Translations under genes and position numbers: made by a program
Part shown: positions 1 through 7,302 of the stretch, piece by piece
How positions within the stretch are numbered: the first letter of the stretch is position 1
How the letters are laid out: each line of letters begins with the position of its first letter
From: an uncultured Lachnospiraceae bacterium
GTDB taxonomy: Bacteria > Bacillota > Clostridia > Lachnospirales > Lachnospiraceae
Length of the DNA: 51,891 bases
Reading direction: 5' to 3'
Assembly: GCA_910586585.1 (NCBI GenBank)
Contig: CAJUKA010000025.1
Span: 1-51,891 of the forward strand
The notes under the pieces: generated by a model
Told to the model about the DNA's origin: nothing
Database searches by the model: none
Seen by the model: the letters and a program-made list of their open reading frames with translations, nothing else

Positions 1-90
1 ACGATTGCACTGACGGTAGGGAGTGTCAAGGGAGCCCAGAGCCTGACCAGTAAACCATTAGTGGCAAAAAGAGGAATTTTTAAAGCCTAA
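1..90 (+). CDS. 3' end of a host gene, tail replaced by prophage sequence
   Basis: An open frame runs from base 1 to a TAA at 88-90 and reads ...TSKPLVAKRGIFKA. It has no start in the window, so it is the end of a gene that begins upstream. If the TGGCAAA at 62-68 is the left attachment core, the native gene would continue at 51842 as ...PLVAKH-stop, directly before an AGGAGG site and the ATG at 51866. The prophage would then replace only the last codon with six new ones. I do not recognise the protein family. Confidence 0.4.
   Translation, partial: TIALTVGSVKGAQSLTSKPLVAKRGIFKA
62..68. other. candidate attL core (TGGCAAA)
   Basis: TGGCAAA here is repeated directly at 51835-51841, at the other end of the phage genes. 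It lies 12 bases outside the serine integrase stop codon, where attL is expected. Joining the flanks through the repeat gives a host frame that ends just before a second host gene. Seven bases is short, although large serine integrases need only a small common core. Confidence 0.45.
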
Positions 91-1651
91 GAAAAAGGGT
101 CTCGCCGTCCCATGTCATTTCCCGGACTACTCCCCTTATGATTTCATTCCGCTCTGCCGACGTAAAGCCGGACATCCCACGCACCAGCTTCTGCACTTCC
201 GCTGCCTTCTGCTCCGCTCCCTGCTCTGCACTTACCATCCTGCGTTTCTCGACCTCCTGCAGGGCTTCCTCACGCTTCAGGGCTTCGATATTTGCGTCCA
301 ATTCCTCGATTTGCGCTACGATATGCTTTGCCGCCGAGGATTCCTCCACTTCTGAAAGAAAAGCCGTCAGACGGGCGATTTTCGCTTTATATGGGGCAAT
401 CTCCGAAGCGAAGTCTCGCCACTCTAGCTTAAGCTCATGCTCCGGCTCACAAACGTACTGCATGATGGAATCAGGATCTGCATCTATCTTTCTGAAAATG
501 TCCAGTGCCTTTTCGTCCAGCCGCCTACAGACGATCTGGCTCATGTCACACCTTTCTTTTCCATAGATGGCCCGGCTTGTGCAGGAGTAGGAAGAGGACA
601 CGCCTTTTTTCGTTTTTTTCCTGTCAACCTTCATAAGGCATCCGCACTTGGCGCAGCGGAGGACTCCTTTCAGAAGCGGCGTGTCATATTTCTGTTTTTT
701 GTTGAAAGTATTACTGCGGAGCCGTTCTTGAACAGCCAGCCATTTATCCGCAGGAATAATCGGCTCGTGAATCCCGATGCAGACCGTCCATTCCTCTTTT
801 GGCTGTACGGAAACCTTTTTTGAATTGACGGTGTGGCGTCCATACGTCATAACGCCGTGCTTTCCGTCCCACGCTTCCCTGGGGGAGCCGGGGTCAATCT
901 TGCATCCAAGCCCTGCGAAATAATCGTAAACTTCCGGGGTGGCTTCCACGCAGTATGGCATGGTAAGTATTCGGTGGAGCTGGCCGGAAGCAAAGAAGCC
1001 GCCTCCGGGTGCTGTTATCCCCTGCTTGCTGAAAGCCGTGACCATGCGTGATAGGGAATAATGATTTTCCAAGAATGTGTCGAACAGCCAGCGTACCCAC
1101 TCCGCTCCTTCAGGATCAGGGACGAGAGCAACGTGTTTTTTGCCGCCAATCTCAATCCGTTCCGAAGTGTACCCTGCCGGAGTCGTGCCGCCAGTCCACA
1201 GACCTCTTCGGGCAAGCCCCATCATATTGTCCGTGACCCTTGCGGCGATGGTTTCCCGTTCCATCTGTGCAAATACCATCGTGACATACATCATGGCTTT
1301 CCCGATCGGCGTGGCTGTATCAATATTTTCTTTAATAGAAACGAACATGACGTGCCGCTCTTCCAGAGCCGCATAGATATTGGCGAAGTCCCGGACATCC
1401 CTGGACAGACGATCCAGCTGGTAGACTACAAGAACATCCAGCAGACCGTCCGAGATGTCTTTCAGCATTGCCTTGAGCTGGGGGCGGTTCGTGTTGGCCC
1501 CGGTCAGTCCTTCGTCCGTGTACTCGGTCACGCTTTCGGATTTTCCCGGAAATTTGAAGTCAATATACTCCCGGCACATCCTGATCTGATTGCTGATAGA
1601 ATCTGATTTATCTGAATAGACGGACTTCCGTCCGTAAATAGCAAAGTGCAT
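80..1651 (-). CDS. int: large serine recombinase (phage integrase)
   Basis: Site-specific recombinase that should integrate and excise the phage. The N-terminal resolvase domain carries the nucleophile in YGRKS (Ser10 from the chosen start) and LDRLSRD near residues 79-85. A recombinase domain follows, then a zinc ribbon (Cys 333/336 and 357/368) and a long C-terminal coiled coil (about 412-487). At 523 aa it has normal length for the family. ATG at 1651 is chosen because AAAGGTGG sits 5 bases upstream; an earlier in-frame GTG lies inside that Shine-Dalgarno. The gene occupies the extreme left end beside the candidate attL and is transcribed leftward with the lysogeny genes. No separate excisionase is recognised. 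Confidence 0.93.
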   Translation of the reverse strand: MHFAIYGRKSVYSDKSDSISNQIRMCREYIDFKFPGKSESVTEYTDEGLTGANTNRPQLKAMLKDISDGLLDVLVVYQLDRLSRDVRDFANIYAALEERHVMFVSIKENIDTATPIGKAMMYVTMVFAQMERETIAARVTDNMMGLARRGLWTGGTTPAGYTSERIEIGGKKHVALVPDPEGAEWVRWLFDTFLENHYSLSRMVTAFSKQGITAPGGGFFASGQLHRILTMPYCVEATPEVYDYFAGLGCKIDPGSPREAWDGKHGVMTYGRHTVNSKKVSVQPKEEWTVCIGIHEPIIPADKWLAVQERLRSNTFNKKQKYDTPLLKGVLRCAKCGCLMKVDRKKTKKGVSSSYSCTSRAIYGKERCDMSQIVCRRLDEKALDIFRKIDADPDSIMQYVCEPEHELKLEWRDFASEIAPYKAKIARLTAFLSEVEESSAAKHIVAQIEELDANIEALKREEALQEVEKRRMVSAEQGAEQKAAEVQKLVRGMSGFTSAERNEIIRGVVREMTWDGETLFLRL

Positions 1652-1742
1652 ATAGACCACCTTTCTCTTGTCGAAACGGCCGAAAGGTGTTAGAATATTC
1701 TTGGGTTGAATGATTCTTTTTCGGTCACTCCGAGGGAATCTG

Positions 1743-1785
1743 CCGCCAGCTCTTCTTGCCGGAGGAGCTGGCGGTTTTTATTTTT
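1743..1785 (+). terminator. intrinsic terminator hairpin
   Basis: Perfect 10-bp stem (CCGCCAGCTC 1743-1752 with GAGCTGGCGG 1765-1774), partly extended inward, followed on the plus strand by a T-rich tail. The tail orientation implies termination of rightward transcripts. The hairpin also lies just past the stop of the leftward SWIM gene, so it may separate that gene from the integrase. Confidence 0.7.
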
Positions 1786-2194
1786 TCATTTTTGACAGAA
1801 CACGACATATTGCGATATAGTCTGCCGCTTTTATTGCTCCTGCCGCATAGTAGTTTTTCAGACGGTTCATTTCGTCCTGTGGTCGGAAGCTCCCTGCGGC
1901 ACATTTATCATATTCCGGCAGACCGTCCATTAATCCCATTTCAAACGCAAGGGCATAAATGTGTTTACAAGGAAGATGCCGTCTGGAATAGTCCTCGCAG
2001 GAGCATTCATTCAGGGTAGTAGAGTAAGGTTCTGCTGCTGCTCCCTGGATTTGCATCCGACCGTTCTTGCGGTCAATAGATATGATCGCTTTGCGGAATT
2101 TCTTAGACCGGGCGGCTTCTATCCGTTTCACTTGTTCAAAATCATTGTGAAAGTTTCCCTTCCAGTCTCCGAATTGTATCATGCCGCACCTCAT
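1778..2194 (-). CDS. SWIM zinc-finger protein
   Basis: A 138-aa protein with a SWIM-type zinc site, CSC followed after nine residues by CKH (CxCx(n)CxH), near residues 64-78. SWIM domains bind DNA or proteins and occur in bacterial SNF2-associated and recombination factors. The start overlaps the upstream lipoprotein stop as ATGA, which indicates translational coupling. An in-frame ATG four codons later, preceded by GAGGTG, is an alternative start. The C-terminal half is helical with no motif I recognise. Its place between repressor and integrase makes it a lysogeny-expressed gene. Function unknown. Confidence 0.75.
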   Translation of the reverse strand: MRCGMIQFGDWKGNFHNDFEQVKRIEAARSKKFRKAIISIDRKNGRMQIQGAAAEPYSTTLNECSCEDYSRRHLPCKHIYALAFEMGLMDGLPEYDKCAAGSFRPQDEMNRLKNYYAAGAIKAADYIAICRVLSKMKK

Positions 2195-2841
2195 TCTGTG
2201 GCTTCTTTTACATCGCCAGTTTCTATATCAACAAAAAACTTCCCAAGTACCGTGCCGCCAAAAAGCTCCTTTGCGTCATGTTCCTCTCCATCCACATATT
2301 CAAGGATTGATACATCTAATGTTTTGGAGTCCAGAACGGTAATCCGGCTGGTGGTATTCAGCGCAAAATTTACGATACCGTGTATTTCATCATCGGAGGC
2401 GAACAATTCTTTGTAGTATTCCAGCGCATATTCCTCTGCGCTCATTGATGTGTTTACGGTCGAGATGCGCCACTTTCCAGTCACATCATTATTGACGGAT
2501 TTTGAAAAGAAAAATTTCGCTCCGGCGATTTCGTGTGCGCCGCTGGCGATTTCTTTCTTAGCATCCTCCGGGGACTCTGTCTCCGGCTCTACATCCTGCG
2601 TTGAAGATTCTGTTTCTTTTTGAGGTTCTTCCGTTTCGGTCTGCGGCTCTTCGGAAACATCGTCCTTTTGCCCGGTCAACGAATCCATAAGATCTTTCTG
2701 TTTTTCTTTTGCTTCATCCAAAAGTTCCTCCTGCTCCTGCTGCGCTTTTGACAGTTCCTCTGAAAACTGATCTGTAGCGGTGCAGGCCGTTAGGCTTGCC
2801 AATGACACACAAAGTGCCATGCAGATAAATTTTCTTTTCAT
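2191..2841 (-). CDS. lysogenic-conversion lipoprotein, possible superinfection exclusion
   Basis: A 216-aa secreted lipoprotein. A KRK n-region and hydrophobic core precede a lipobox LTAC with the lipidated Cys at residue 20. Residues about 25-60 are a charged coiled coil, about 60-100 a Glu/Thr/Pro-rich low-complexity linker, and the rest a compact domain resembling DUF-type lipoprotein folds. AAGGAGG precedes the ATG by eight bases. It is cotranscribed with the repressor, so it should be made in the lysogen. Prophage lipoproteins in this position (for example Ltp of TP-J34) can block superinfection; that role is inferred here from position and export only. Confidence 0.75.
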   Translation of the reverse strand: MKRKFICMALCVSLASLTACTATDQFSEELSKAQQEQEELLDEAKEKQKDLMDSLTGQKDDVSEEPQTETEEPQKETESSTQDVEPETESPEDAKKEIASGAHEIAGAKFFFSKSVNNDVTGKWRISTVNTSMSAEEYALEYYKELFASDDEIHGIVNFALNTTSRITVLDSKTLDVSILEYVDGEEHDAKELFGGTVLGKFFVDIETGDVKEATE

Positions 2842-2900
2842 GAGTAACGCCTCCTTAAATAAATTTTTTCCAATTGGGTTCTAAAAGCATAAATGCGATA

Positions 2901-3380
2901 TTAATTCGCTTCCCTCCGCTTTTCCTTTTTTCCCTCCAGATAATCCCGGTATGCCTCCATCTTCTCTTCGTCCGTGGCTGTTTCCGAGTCGAGGATTGCC
3001 GGCTGCTCTGGATCTGCTCCCTCTCCCTGCATTGCGGCGGCGGCTTCGAGTATGTAATCCACGACAGCAGCCCTCTTCTCTGCCTTCAGGTTCACGAACT
3101 TTTCAATCAGGACGTACTCGCCATGAGTCAGCCCATATTCTTCGGCAAGGGAATCTAGCACTTTATTAGGAGCAGCTTTAAACATTTCCCCCTGGCCGGT
3201 GCGAAGCCATATTTCGTTTACATTGAATTCACGACAAATAAGAGAGATCACAGAATCTATCGGAGTACTTCGTCCACCTTCATATGTGGCGATTGTATTT
3301 CGTTTCACTCCTATTCTATCGCCAAATTCTTGCTGAGTAAGGTCAAGCTCTCGCCTTATTTTTTTTATTCGCTTGTCCAT
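2901..3380 (-). CDS. XRE-family lytic repressor (CI-like)
   Basis: A 159-aa DNA-binding regulator with an N-terminal Cro/C1 helix-turn-helix (LTQQEFGDRIGVKRNTIATYE, about residues 14-34) and a helical, charged C-terminus without a LexA-type peptidase. ATG 3380 is chosen because GGAGGTG lies eight bases upstream; a longer open frame extends 24 codons further but has no such site. It is transcribed leftward from a consensus promoter facing the early rightward promoter, and GTCGAG operator elements lie in both. It probably maintains lysogeny and controls its own synthesis. Lack of an autoproteolysis domain suggests induction through another factor. Confidence 0.88.
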   Translation of the reverse strand: MDKRIKKIRRELDLTQQEFGDRIGVKRNTIATYEGGRSTPIDSVISLICREFNVNEIWLRTGQGEMFKAAPNKVLDSLAEEYGLTHGEYVLIEKFVNLKAEKRAAVVDYILEAAAAMQGEGADPEQPAILDSETATDEEKMEAYRDYLEGKKEKRREAN

Positions 3381-3401
3381 TTGTTCACCTCCATGTTGGA
3401 A

Positions 3402-3430
3402 ATTATAAGATAAAAAAGTCGAGCTGTCAA
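3402..3430 (-). promoter_or_regulatory. leftward repressor promoter
   Basis: On the minus strand, TTGACA (3430-3425) and TATAAT (3407-3402) are separated by exactly 17 bp: a perfect sigma-A consensus. The first GTCGAG element (3418-3423) lies inside the spacer, so bound repressor would be expected to autoregulate. Confidence 0.8.
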
Positions 3431-3494
3431 CAAAAAGTCGAGCAATCAACAAAAACTCTTGACAATAGTTTTAACTAGACGTAAAATAGTCGAG
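3413..3494. promoter_or_regulatory. repressor operator elements (GTCGAG x3)
   Basis: Two tandem 19-bp copies (3413-3431 and 3432-3450) share 17 of 19 bases and each contains GTCGAG. A third GTCGAG lies at 3489-3494, two bases past the rightward -10 box. The copies sit in the leftward spacer, between the two promoters, and at the rightward -10, the arrangement of a lambda-like switch. That the XRE repressor binds them is inference. Confidence 0.7.
3459..3487 (+). promoter_or_regulatory. rightward early promoter
   Basis: TTGACA (3459-3464), a 17-bp spacer, and TAAAAT (3482-3487) form a near-consensus sigma-A promoter reading into the early genes. It is divergent from the repressor promoter, with the -35 boxes 28 bp apart, and is flanked by GTCGAG elements. 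Confidence 0.8.
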
Positions 3495-3533
3495 AGAAAC
3501 CATATCAGCAAGCCTAACAGAAAGGAGATCACT

Positions 3534-3704
3534 ATGAATACAATTGATGTCAATGGCTATACGCAGGAACAACTGGATGATGCTGAAAAGGTGCTGGCGG
3601 TTTATAAGAAGCTGCCGGAAGACAAAAAGCCGATCCTGCTGGTCATCATGAATGCGCTGATCAGCGGCATGGAGATTCAGGAAGCACTGGCTGGCAAGCA
3701 GTAA
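3534..3704 (+). CDS. small early protein, unknown
   Basis: A 56-aa acidic, helical protein, the first gene of the rightward operon. ATG 3534 is chosen because GAAAGGAG lies eight bases upstream; 25 upstream codons of the same frame would cover the promoter and are not coding. No helix-turn-helix is obvious, so a Cro role is possible by position but not shown. The sequence has a charged KKLPEDKK stretch and a hydrophobic LLVIMNALI helix. Small helical proteins at this place in Firmicutes phages are usually uncharacterised regulators. Confidence 0.65.
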   Translation: MNTIDVNGYTQEQLDDAEKVLAVYKKLPEDKKPILLVIMNALISGMEIQEALAGKQ

Positions 3705-4128
3705 ATATCACAACTGAATAGGTAATACCGAGGGGTGCAGCGTCCTCGTATAAAAACGCTGGTTCGGCGGAGCCGATGCAATAAGTCCGCTCGGCATGGA
3801 CTGTCCCTGTTCAGGAAGTGTCGAAATTGGGGTGGAGAACGGCAGACCCAAGTAAAAAAATCTCGGTTCGGAGGCAATTCGCAGGGTGTGAGACACCAGA
3901 TGCGCCGGGACCTGCGGCGGCTGTAGCAGTCTGGCGGCGGAGCGATCCGCACTCAACAGGGCAGGGCATAAGGGCTACCCCAAAGAATACTCAGGGAGCA
4001 TAAATCCTGAAAGGGTTCTCTTCCATAGCGTGGAGAACTCTCTCAAAACTCCGGGACCCAAGAAGCCTAGAGAGCATAAAACGGCATCCCGGCAATGTCA
4101 AGAAGAAAATTAAAAAGGCGGTGATGAT
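3705..4128 (+). ncRNA. candidate structured non-coding RNA
   Basis: About 420 bases without a credible gene and unusually rich in potential stems: 3729-3733/3744-3748, 3772-3776/3791-3795, 3827-3833/3846-3851 (one bulge), GGTGT-GAG-ACACC at 3885-3897, and a 5-bp stem with a GCGA tetraloop at 3937-3950. CTCTC near 4040-4044 can pair with 4070-4074 while 4051-4056 (CCGGGA) pairs with 4087-4092 (TCCCGG), which would make a pseudoknot. No poly-U terminator is present, so it may be a long leader for the following genes. I cannot assign a known class; large phage RNA classes or HEARO-type RNA are possibilities. Confidence 0.45.
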
Positions 4129-4290
4129 GTGCAGAAAGAAGTGAAAGTGAAGGTGGTGTATGAAGATGGATATCAGAAGAGGTTCACGGACTGCTGTCTA
4201 TCGGTTCTCAGGAGAAGCAGGGCGGCGAAAGCGCAGGAGAACCGATATCCGGGCAAGAAGGAGAAGGTGGAAAAGGCGGCGGCTGTATAA
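4129..4290 (+). CDS. small basic protein overlapping the hydrolase gene
   Basis: A 53-aa frame starting at GTG 4129, with AAGGCGG seven bases upstream, encodes a protein beginning MQKEVKVKVVYEDGYQKRF. A beta-strand-like start followed by a basic helix resembles small conserved ORFs I have seen at this place in Clostridial phages, but I cannot name a family. It overlaps the next gene by 131 bases in another frame. It could instead be a shadow of the Arg-rich start of that gene; the good ribosome site and conserved-looking N-terminus favour a real gene. Confidence 0.45.
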   Translation: MQKEVKVKVVYEDGYQKRFTDCCLSVLRRSRAAKAQENRYPGKKEKVEKAAAV

Positions 4291-4852
4291 GTGGATTGCA
4301 GTGGCGGCGGTAGGGATTGGTGGACTGGCGGTAGGGGCGGCAGTGTTCGGAATGCAGGGTTCTCCGTCTGCGGAAATACCAGCGGCGGTCATGGATGCAG
4401 GGAGTATAAGGCCGCCGGATGCTTCCGTTCAGGAACAGCAGGAAGCCCCGGCTGTATCCCAGACTGCAATAGCAAGCATGGATTGGGATGCCGATGAGTC
4501 GGAGATGCTTGCCCGGATCGCAATGGCTGAAGCCGAAGGTGAGGATGTGGAGGGGAAGGCACTGGTGATTCTGGTAGTCCTGAACCGTGTATGGAGCGAC
4601 AAGTTCCCGGACTCCATCGAAGAGGTTATAACGCAGGAACGCCAGTTTACTGCATATGAGAATGGGCGGTATGAACGGTTAGAGCCGGATGAAGGATGCT
4701 GGGATGCGCTGGGGATGGTGATGTATGACCACTGGGATGAAAGCCGGGGCGCACTGTATTTTGAAAGCGAAAGCGATTCCACATGGCATCAGGAGAACCT
4801 TAAGAGGCTGTTCAAGCATGGGAAACATATCTTCTACACGGAAAGGGAGTGA
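4160..4852 (+). CDS. membrane-anchored SleB/CwlJ-type cell wall hydrolase
   Basis: A 230-aa protein with a very basic N-terminus (residues 1-43), one transmembrane helix (about 44-64), a linker, and a C-terminal hydrolase-2 domain (about 115-228). The domain shows the family pattern LARIAMAEAEGEDVEGK, then VLNRV and QFTAYENGRY. SleB/CwlJ proteins cleave spore cortex or cell-wall peptidoglycan; phage copies are common in Clostridia early regions. GAAGG six bases before ATG 4160 supports this start. The Arg-rich first 40 residues coincide with an overlapping 53-aa frame, so the true N-terminus needs proof. Confidence 0.8.
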   Translation: MKMDIRRGSRTAVYRFSGEAGRRKRRRTDIRARRRRWKRRRLYKWIAVAAVGIGGLAVGAAVFGMQGSPSAEIPAAVMDAGSIRPPDASVQEQQEAPAVSQTAIASMDWDADESEMLARIAMAEAEGEDVEGKALVILVVLNRVWSDKFPDSIEEVITQERQFTAYENGRYERLEPDEGCWDALGMVMYDHWDESRGALYFESESDSTWHQENLKRLFKHGKHIFYTERE

Positions 4853-4859
4853 TTCAGGA

Positions 4860-5228
4860 ATGATGATGAAACTGGATGGCGGCTACATATTTGTCAAGGC
4901 AACAAAGGAAGAGGAGGCCGTCATAAAGACATGGAAGATGATGTCCAAGGACAAGCAGAAAGGCTGGTGGTACGGAAGGGCATCGCTCCAGCTGCTGGAT
5001 AAGCTGTACCACAACGGCGGCCTGATTCCTGCGGCGAAAAAGGAAATGGAAAGGCTGGCACAGATTCAGGAGGCGGTGGATCGGGAGCGCATCCGTCCGG
5101 CAGAGGATTTGAAGCCGATGGCAGAGTACCCGGTCAAGCCGAATCTGTATGCCCATCAGATCCGGGCGGCGAACATGGCACTTATGGTATTTGGTATGGC
5201 AGAACCTCCAAGGGAGGTGGCGCACTGA
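4860..5228 (+). CDS. separated N-terminal part of SNF2 helicase
   Basis: A 122-aa protein starting at ATG 4860, preceded by AGGGAG. The C-terminal part KPNLYAHQIRAANMAL matches the segment that in related phage SNF2 helicases directly precedes the Walker A motif. Here the frame stops soon after (REVAH), and the motor resumes 3.5 kb downstream at 8734. It is therefore read as the amino-terminal module of that helicase, made as a separate polypeptide. The stop overlaps the next ATG as TGATG. It may assemble with the downstream product in trans or may be a relic of a gene interrupted by insertion. Confidence 0.6.
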   Translation: MMMKLDGGYIFVKATKEEEAVIKTWKMMSKDKQKGWWYGRASLQLLDKLYHNGGLIPAAKKEMERLAQIQEAVDRERIRPAEDLKPMAEYPVKPNLYAHQIRAANMALMVFGMAEPPREVAH

Positions 5229-5545
5229 TGGCGGCAGGAAAATGGGAAATGCAGATCAATAATGTGTTGCTGAAATTTGGAGTGATAAAAGAACCTTTTC
5301 AGGAGGATGCGGCGGAGGAGCTGGAGAGTACCCTTCAGGATTACCATGACCTTGCCGCACAGTACAGCGATATGCTGACAACGTTCTGCTATGAGGACAG
5401 ACCAGTCAGGAGAAACGGCGTGTGGCTCTGCCCGAAATGCGGAAAGAGGGTGCAGATGAACCACACGCACTGCCACTGGTGCGGCAAGAAAATGGGCTGG
5501 GGTGGCAGTCCACAGAAAGGGGGAAGGGGACAGTGCAGGAGATAA
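5228..5545 (+). CDS. zinc-ribbon protein, unknown
   Basis: A 105-aa protein. The N-terminal two thirds are helical and acidic; the C-terminus holds a zinc ribbon CPKC...CHWC (about residues 68-86) followed by a Gly-rich basic tail. It is translationally coupled to the upstream gene (TGATG) and overlaps the methyltransferase start by 13 bases. Such ribbons occur in small phage nucleic-acid-binding proteins; no specific role can be given. Confidence 0.7.
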   Translation: MAAGKWEMQINNVLLKFGVIKEPFQEDAAEELESTLQDYHDLAAQYSDMLTTFCYEDRPVRRNGVWLCPKCGKRVQMNHTHCHWCGKKMGWGGSPQKGGRGQCRR

Positions 5546-7285
5546 CGCACGGCGCATTATTTTCCGGGAGCGGCGGATTTGAACTGGCGGCGAGAATGTG
5601 CGGCATCAAGTCCTTGTGGGCTTCTGAAATAGAGCCTTTCCCAATCAAGGTAACAAGGGCAAGATTCCCAGAAATGCAGCACATCGGGGATATTGGCATG
5701 GTAAACGGTGCGGAGCTTCCCCCGGTGGATATCATAAGCGGCGGTTCTCCATGCCAGGACATGAGCATAGCAGGGCGGCGGCAGGGGCTGAAAGGGGAGC
5801 GGTCGGTTCTGTTCATGGATTATATCAGGGTAGTGAAGGAGATGAGGAAAAAACATGGAAAGCCAAGGTACATGGTGTGGGAAAACGTCCCCGGAGCGTT
5901 CTCCAGCAACAAGGGAGAGGACTTCCGATGCGTCCTCGAAGAAATCGCCGGGATCGCAGAGCCGGGAGTTTCTATTCCTCGACCTCCGAAAGGAAAGTGG
6001 AGAAACGAAGGGGCAATCGTGGGAGATGGGTATTCCATTGCTTGGAGGGTGCTGGATGCGCAGTTTTGGGGAGTCCCCCAGCGCAGAAGACGAATCTTTC
6101 TTGTCGCAGATTTTAGTTCGGAATGCGCCGGAAAGATACTCTTTGAGCGAGAAGGCTTGTCTCGGAATTTTACGGAGAGCAGAAAAGAAACACAAGGAAT
6201 TGCCGCCGCTTTTGAAGTGGGTGCTGGAAAAGCAAGCAGGGGGGGGCGTGATATTCCCAGTTGAGAACCATCCGCAGGACAGCAGGGTGAGCATTTCCAA
6301 GGACGGCAAGTGCCAAACGCTTACCGGGCAGATGGGAACGGGCGGCAACAATGTGCCGATGGTGCTGGAAGCGGAGACGGTGGGATTCCATATCACGCAG
6401 GACCCGACAGCCTTTGTTGAAAAGACGCCATGCCTTTCCACGGGGAATCCAAAAACCGGCCAGGCTTGCGTGGGAGTGGTGGCATTGGATATGTATAATC
6501 AGTCTATTTCAGAAGTCTCGCCAACGCTGCGGTCAGGATCGGGAGGCGATACAGTGCCATGTGCAATCCTGCCAAAATGCTATGGCATCGGGTCCCAGGC
6601 ATCCAACGCCATGAACTCACCGAATCCGCACAGCGGCATTTATGAGGCAGACACTTCCCGGACGCTGGACTGCCACGGTGGAAATCCAACGTGCAACCAA
6701 GGCGGCATCGTGGTTATAGATGGTGTGTACTGCTTGCAGGGCAATATGATCGGCCGGGAGGACAAGAACGGTCCGCAGGGCAGCGGAGTGAATAAGGAAG
6801 TGAGCTTCACGTTGAATACCATAGACCACCATGCTGTGGCTTTTGCGATGCAGTCATATTCTGAATATAAGGAGAGCGACACAAGCGGATGTTTAAGGAG
6901 TCGGGATTTTAACGGTCCGCAGGACATCATACTGGATGCGGTGGCAAGGCGGCTCATGCCGCTGGAATGTTCAAGGCTTCAGGGCTTCCCGGATAATTGG
7001 GTGGATGGGCTTTCGGATGCAGACCCTTCCGCTTCGGATATGGCTTTCTGGACGAAGGTGTTTGCTGATTGGTGGGCATTAGTCGGCAGGGCGAAAGGCA
7101 CGAAGCTGCCAAAGGATGAAAAGGCAATCAGGCGGTGGCTCAAATCAGAGCCGTCCGATAGTGAAATGTATAAAATGTGGGGAAACGGCATCTCGCTTCC
7201 ATGCGTACTTTATGTATTTGAGGGCATTGCCCTTCAGATAAATTCGGAGGATTCCTCCGGGGTAATTGTTAATCATTCAACCTAA
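5533..7285 (+). CDS. 5-methylcytosine DNA methyltransferase, frame broken at G8 tract
   Basis: C5 cytosine methyltransferase split between two frames: 5533-6264 (GTG start after AAGGGGA) and its continuation to 7285. The first part has motif I FSGSGGFE, motif IV GGSPCQ with the catalytic Cys, motif VI ENV and motif VIII QRRRR. The second part has motif IX RRLMPLECSRLQGFPD and motif X GNGISLP. The break is at eight Gs (6239-6246). Seven or ten Gs would give one protein of about 583 aa. As written, the product stops after GGRDIPS and lacks motifs IX-X, so it should be inactive. Phase variation, a real mutation or an assembly error are all possible. The target-recognition region contains four TL-centred repeats. 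Confidence 0.85.
6239..6246 (+). repeat. G8 homopolymer tract in methyltransferase
   Basis: Eight consecutive Gs exactly where the methyltransferase changes frame. Loss of one G reads SRGGVIFPVEN and restores the downstream motifs; the current length gives a stop at 6262-6264. Confidence 0.9.
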
Positions 7286-7302
7286 AAGAAAGGAGCAGTT
7301 TA

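Noticed and set aside
1743..1785. Terminator for the leftward SWIM gene
   Set aside because: The stem lies in the right place, but the T run is on the plus-strand side only, so leftward termination is not supported.
3677..4003. Several open frames on both strands in the early leader
   Set aside because: They overlap each other in four frames, lack ribosome sites and give no protein-like sequences; absence of stops reflects GC-rich RNA structure.
3705..4128. OMEGA/IscB or HEARO locus
   Set aside because: A structured RNA is possible, but no IscB/IsrB or HNH nuclease gene is found next to it; class cannot be assigned by eye.
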